Shown here: piece by piece, positions 62,042 to 64,000 of the stretch
Numbering within the stretch: the first letter of the stretch is position 1
How the letters are laid out: each line of letters starts with the position of its first letter
Assembly: GCF_002934545.1 (NCBI RefSeq)
Contig: NZ_PTJA01000011.1
Location: 140,398-204,397, forward strand
Direction of reading: 5' to 3'
Origin: Lacrimispora xylanisolvens
GTDB taxonomy: Bacteria; Bacillota; Clostridia; Lachnospirales; Lachnospiraceae
Length of the DNA stretch: 64,000 bases
The notes under the pieces: generated by a model
The model's input: the letters and a program-made list of their open reading frames with translations, nothing else
Told to the model about the DNA's origin: nothing
Database searches by the model: none
Position numbers and translations under genes: made by a program

Positions 62042-62201
62042 GCTGTCCGGGATTGGTTTAGAATCATTCTCAGCCCTGCCATTCATTTCCAAATAAGTGA
62101 GGGTAAGACAAAAATATCAGATTGGGACTGTAAAATACTGTCGGGAAGTGACATTGCTGGTTGGAAAAAGACGATGAAAAAGTGGAATTTTTTCCGTGGT
62201 T

Positions 62202-62234
62202 TTGACAAATTCTGAAAGGATAACTGGCTATAAT
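62202..62234 (+). promoter_or_regulatory. spoIIG-type promoter with wide spacer
   Basis: TTGACA (62202-62207) and TATAAT (62229-62234) are both perfect but 21 bases apart. The spoIIG promoter of Bacillus subtilis has the same oddity (about 22 bases) and needs phosphorylated Spo0A. Read on the minus strand, the -35 region gives TTTGTCAAA, near the 0A-box core TTGTCGAA. Further 0A-like matches are at 61974-61981 and near 62140. Confidence 0.65.
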
Positions 62235-62252
62235 GTTCCTACAGGGCGGGAG

Positions 62253-63089
62253 GTGAACGCAGCAACGGAACTTAACCTGTACATAGATGTATTGTTCTTT
62301 ATTAATTTTACCATGGATTTTCTGGTATTGTCTATCGTAAGACGTGCAATGAAGTACCGTCTGATCCGATGGAGGCTGATTCTGGGGGCAGTTTTAGGAG
62401 CAGCGTGGGCCGTGTTTGCCGCTGCTTTTCCATATTTGCCTGTTTTGCTTGAGATGGCAGTTACTTATCTGGGAGTCAGTACCCTGATGGTAATGACTGC
62501 TTTCGACTTAAAGAGACCCAAAGATATCGGAAAAGGATTAATAGCCCTATATCTGGCTGCTGTGGCTGTAGGAGGAATTATGGAGTTCCTATATCAGCAT
62601 ACGAAGGCTGGCTATTATATAGAACAGATTCTTAGAGGAAATACAGGAAAGGCCATACCTTTTTACCAGTTGATTTTTTTGGGAGCCGGGTCCTATTTTG
62701 GAATCCGGGTCATGCTTCGATGGCTGCCGGGACTGTGGAAAGCAAAGAGTAATTTTTATGAAGTCACCATGCATTACAGAGGAAAGGAAAAGAAGGTGAC
62801 TGCTCTTCTTGATACAGGAAACCGCCTTTTTGAGCCGGTAAGCCGCCGCCCAGCCCATGTTGTGACCTATGAAGCCGTCCGGGAACTCTGTGAAAGCGTT
62901 TCAGAAGTGGTTTATATTCCATTTGGAAGCGTTGGAAAATCAAACGGAGTCTTGCCCGGTATTTTTTTAGACGAGATGGAAGTACGTCAGGGAGATGATG
63001 TGAGAATAATTGAAAAGCCTCTGATTGCTGTCAGCAAAAAGGCCCTGTCCTCAAGCGGAGAATATCAGATGCTGTTGCACGATGAGTGA
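62253..63089 (+). CDS. spoIIGA: sigma-E processing peptidase SpoIIGA
   Basis: Membrane aspartyl protease of the mother cell that cleaves pro-sigma-E after a forespore signal. About 278 residues: five N-terminal membrane helices beginning LNLYIDVLFFINFTMDFLVL, then a cytoplasmic protease domain with the catalytic Asp in TALLDTGNRLFEP (about residue 187), the IPFGSVGKSNGVLPG segment and a hydrophobic strand before the end. The start is uncertain. GTG at 62253 overlaps the GGGAGG ribosome site, and no better start lies between it and the first helix. An earlier GTG at 62196 would lie upstream of the promoter. Confidence 0.9.
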   Translation: MNAATELNLYIDVLFFINFTMDFLVLSIVRRAMKYRLIRWRLILGAVLGAAWAVFAAAFPYLPVLLEMAVTYLGVSTLMVMTAFDLKRPKDIGKGLIALYLAAVAVGGIMEFLYQHTKAGYYIEQILRGNTGKAIPFYQLIFLGAGSYFGIRVMLRWLPGLWKAKSNFYEVTMHYRGKEKKVTALLDTGNRLFEPVSRRPAHVVTYEAVRELCESVSEVVYIPFGSVGKSNGVLPGIFLDEMEVRQGDDVRIIEKPLIAVSKKALSSSGEYQMLLHDE

Positions 63090-63118
63090 TTGTTTGATGT
63101 AAAGGAGAGAGTGTCGAT

Positions 63119-63859
63119 ATGATTATAAAAGTGTCTGTACCAAATCGTTTTCAGTTTAAAGCAATTCCTACATTTAGAACATTGATGATGCCGTCTCAGG
63201 GGGAGATCCATTACATTGGAGGTGCGGATATCCTGCCAGCGCCCCTTGATAATGAGAGAGAAGCCCAGATTATTGCACTTCTTGGAGGAGACGACGATCA
63301 GAAAGCGAAATCAGAATTGATTGAACACAATCTCCGCCTGGTGGTATATATAGCTAAAAAATTTGATAATACAAGTGTTGGTGTGGAAGATTTGATTTCC
63401 ATCGGAACCATCGGATTGATTAAGGCAATTAATACCTTTAACCCCACTAAAAATATAAAACTGGCTACTTATGCTTCCCGTTGCATTGAAAATGAAATAC
63501 TCATGTATTTGAGGAGAAATAACAAGACAAAAATGGAAGTATCCATTGATGAGCCATTGAATGTGGATTGGGATGGAAATGAGCTCCTTTTGTCTGATAT
63601 TCTTGGCACAGATGAGGATGTAATATATAAAGACTTAGAAACAGAGGTGGAAAGAAACCTACTTAACTCAGCAATCAGCCGTTTAAGCCCCAGAGAGCGC
63701 AAAATCGTGGAACTGCGGTTTGGCCTTTCTGATGAGGATGGGGAAGAAATGACCCAGAAGGAAGTGGCGGATTTACTTGGCATTTCCCAATCCTACATAT
63801 CAAGACTTGAGAAAAAGATTATGAAGCGTCTGAAAAAAGAAATTGTGCGATTTGAATAA
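63119..63859 (+). CDS. sigE: sporulation sigma factor E precursor
   Basis: Sigma-70 family factor (246 residues) for early mother-cell genes, made as an inactive precursor. The first about 29 residues form a pro-sequence unlike the Bacillus one ([17 protein letters not shown] start) and end at SQGE before HYIGG, where SpoIIGA should cut. Region 2 is [15 protein letters not shown] and [20 protein letters not shown], then [20 protein letters not shown]. Region 4 has [11 protein letters not shown] and the helix-turn-helix [20 protein letters not shown]. It lies 29 bases after spoIIGA with AAAGGAGAG, the normal spoIIG arrangement. A terminator follows. Confidence 0.96.
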   Translation: MIIKVSVPNRFQFKAIPTFRTLMMPSQGEIHYIGGADILPAPLDNEREAQIIALLGGDDDQKAKSELIEHNLRLVVYIAKKFDNTSVGVEDLISIGTIGLIKAINTFNPTKNIKLATYASRCIENEILMYLRRNNKTKMEVSIDEPLNVDWDGNELLLSDILGTDEDVIYKDLETEVERNLLNSAISRLSPRERKIVELRFGLSDEDGEEMTQKEVADLLGISQSYISRLEKKIMKRLKKEIVRFE

Positions 63860-63875
63860 ATGTGGTTAAAATAAG

Positions 63876-63905
63876 GAAAGACTCAAAAGGGTCTTTCTTT
63901 TTTTA
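63876..63905 (+). terminator. terminator after sigE
   Basis: GAAAGAC/GTCTTTC stem with an AAAA-containing loop, followed by a long T-run. It ends the spoIIG operon. The last 95 bases hold a TATAAT at 63942-63947 and a small GCGAAG/CTTCGC hairpin near the end, but no gene start. Confidence 0.88.
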
Positions 63906-64000
63906 CTTTATAGGAAATTCCGCAAATAGTCAAAAATAGTGTATAATAGTATTGAAATAAAAAATAGCATAGCAAAAGAGCGAAGGTGTGACTTCGCCAT

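Noticed and set aside
62024..62215. 63-codon frame upstream of spoIIGA
   Set aside because: It begins inside the valS terminator and has no ribosome site or family resemblance.
62196..62252. Upstream GTG start for spoIIGA
   Set aside because: It would place the -35 and -10 elements inside the coding sequence. The family N-terminus begins near 62253.

Overview
The window comes from an anaerobic, spore-forming Firmicute, most likely a Lachnospiraceae of the Clostridium/Lacrimispora type. The evidence is a sporulation locus (spoIIGA-sigE, an alpha/beta SASP, a dacF-type carboxypeptidase), the anaerobic (cbi) cobalamin pathway, [FeFe]-hydrogenase maturases, families typical of Lachnospiraceae (DUF5716, DUF5717, DUF4364), AT-rich promoters with purine-rich ribosome sites, and a T-box in front of valS. 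No tRNA, rRNA, insertion sequence, prophage or CRISPR array was seen. The genes look like ordinary chromosome.

Layout. 1-2154: the end of a dacF-like gene and a ROK kinase. 2180-4805: a PspC / PadR / DUF1700 / DUF4097 / PspC envelope-stress type operon behind a consensus promoter that contains two AT-rich palindromes. 4873-5094: a SASP-like gene. 5114-15111: the first cobalamin operon (cbiD-L-F-G-H-JE-T-A, a GNAT gene, cobT, cobU). 15108-18293: hydrogenase maturation (TM1266-type regulator, hydG, hydF) with a leader that contains a terminator. 18302-18790: a YcxB-like protein on the minus strand, followed by a structured intergenic stretch. 19212-24774: the second cobalamin operon (cobS, a divergent CobU-like gene, cbiB, cobD, cbiP, cbiC). 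Together the two operons cover nearly the whole corrin ring and nucleotide loop pathway. Cobalt chelatase, adenosyltransferase and lower-ligand genes are not here.

24805-34444: a YesN/YesM two-component system with two membrane-anchored sugar-binding proteins, then a galactose-type ABC transporter (mglB-mglA-mglC). A tandem array of five 51-bp units lies between mglB and mglA. 34469-34921: a CYTH protein on the minus strand. 35061-41124: two more binding lipoproteins, a DJ-1 protein and a Cache/PAS/GGDEF/EAL protein, with no permease. 41143-47602: the protein quality-control block tig-clpP-clpX-lon-engB. 47589-50247: an amino-acid ABC transporter. 50289-53235: a D-2-hydroxyacid dehydrogenase, then a small membrane protein, a DUF4364 protein and malic enzyme on the minus strand. 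53378-59001: the DUF5717 / DUF5716 / TPR triad, which looks like an ASKHA ATPase working with a giant solenoid protein. 58998-62041: T-box and valS. 62202-63905: spoIIGA and sigE.

The points most worth a second look are the 51-bp two-hairpin repeats, which have a relative carrying different stem sequences in front of clpX; the uncharacterised DUF5717/DUF5716/TPR operon; the transporter-less binding-protein/c-di-GMP operon; the palindromes at the PadR operon promoter; the wide-spaced spoIIG promoter; and the leader attenuator before the hydrogenase maturation genes. Everything here was read by eye. Domain calls rest on recognised motifs, not on database searches.
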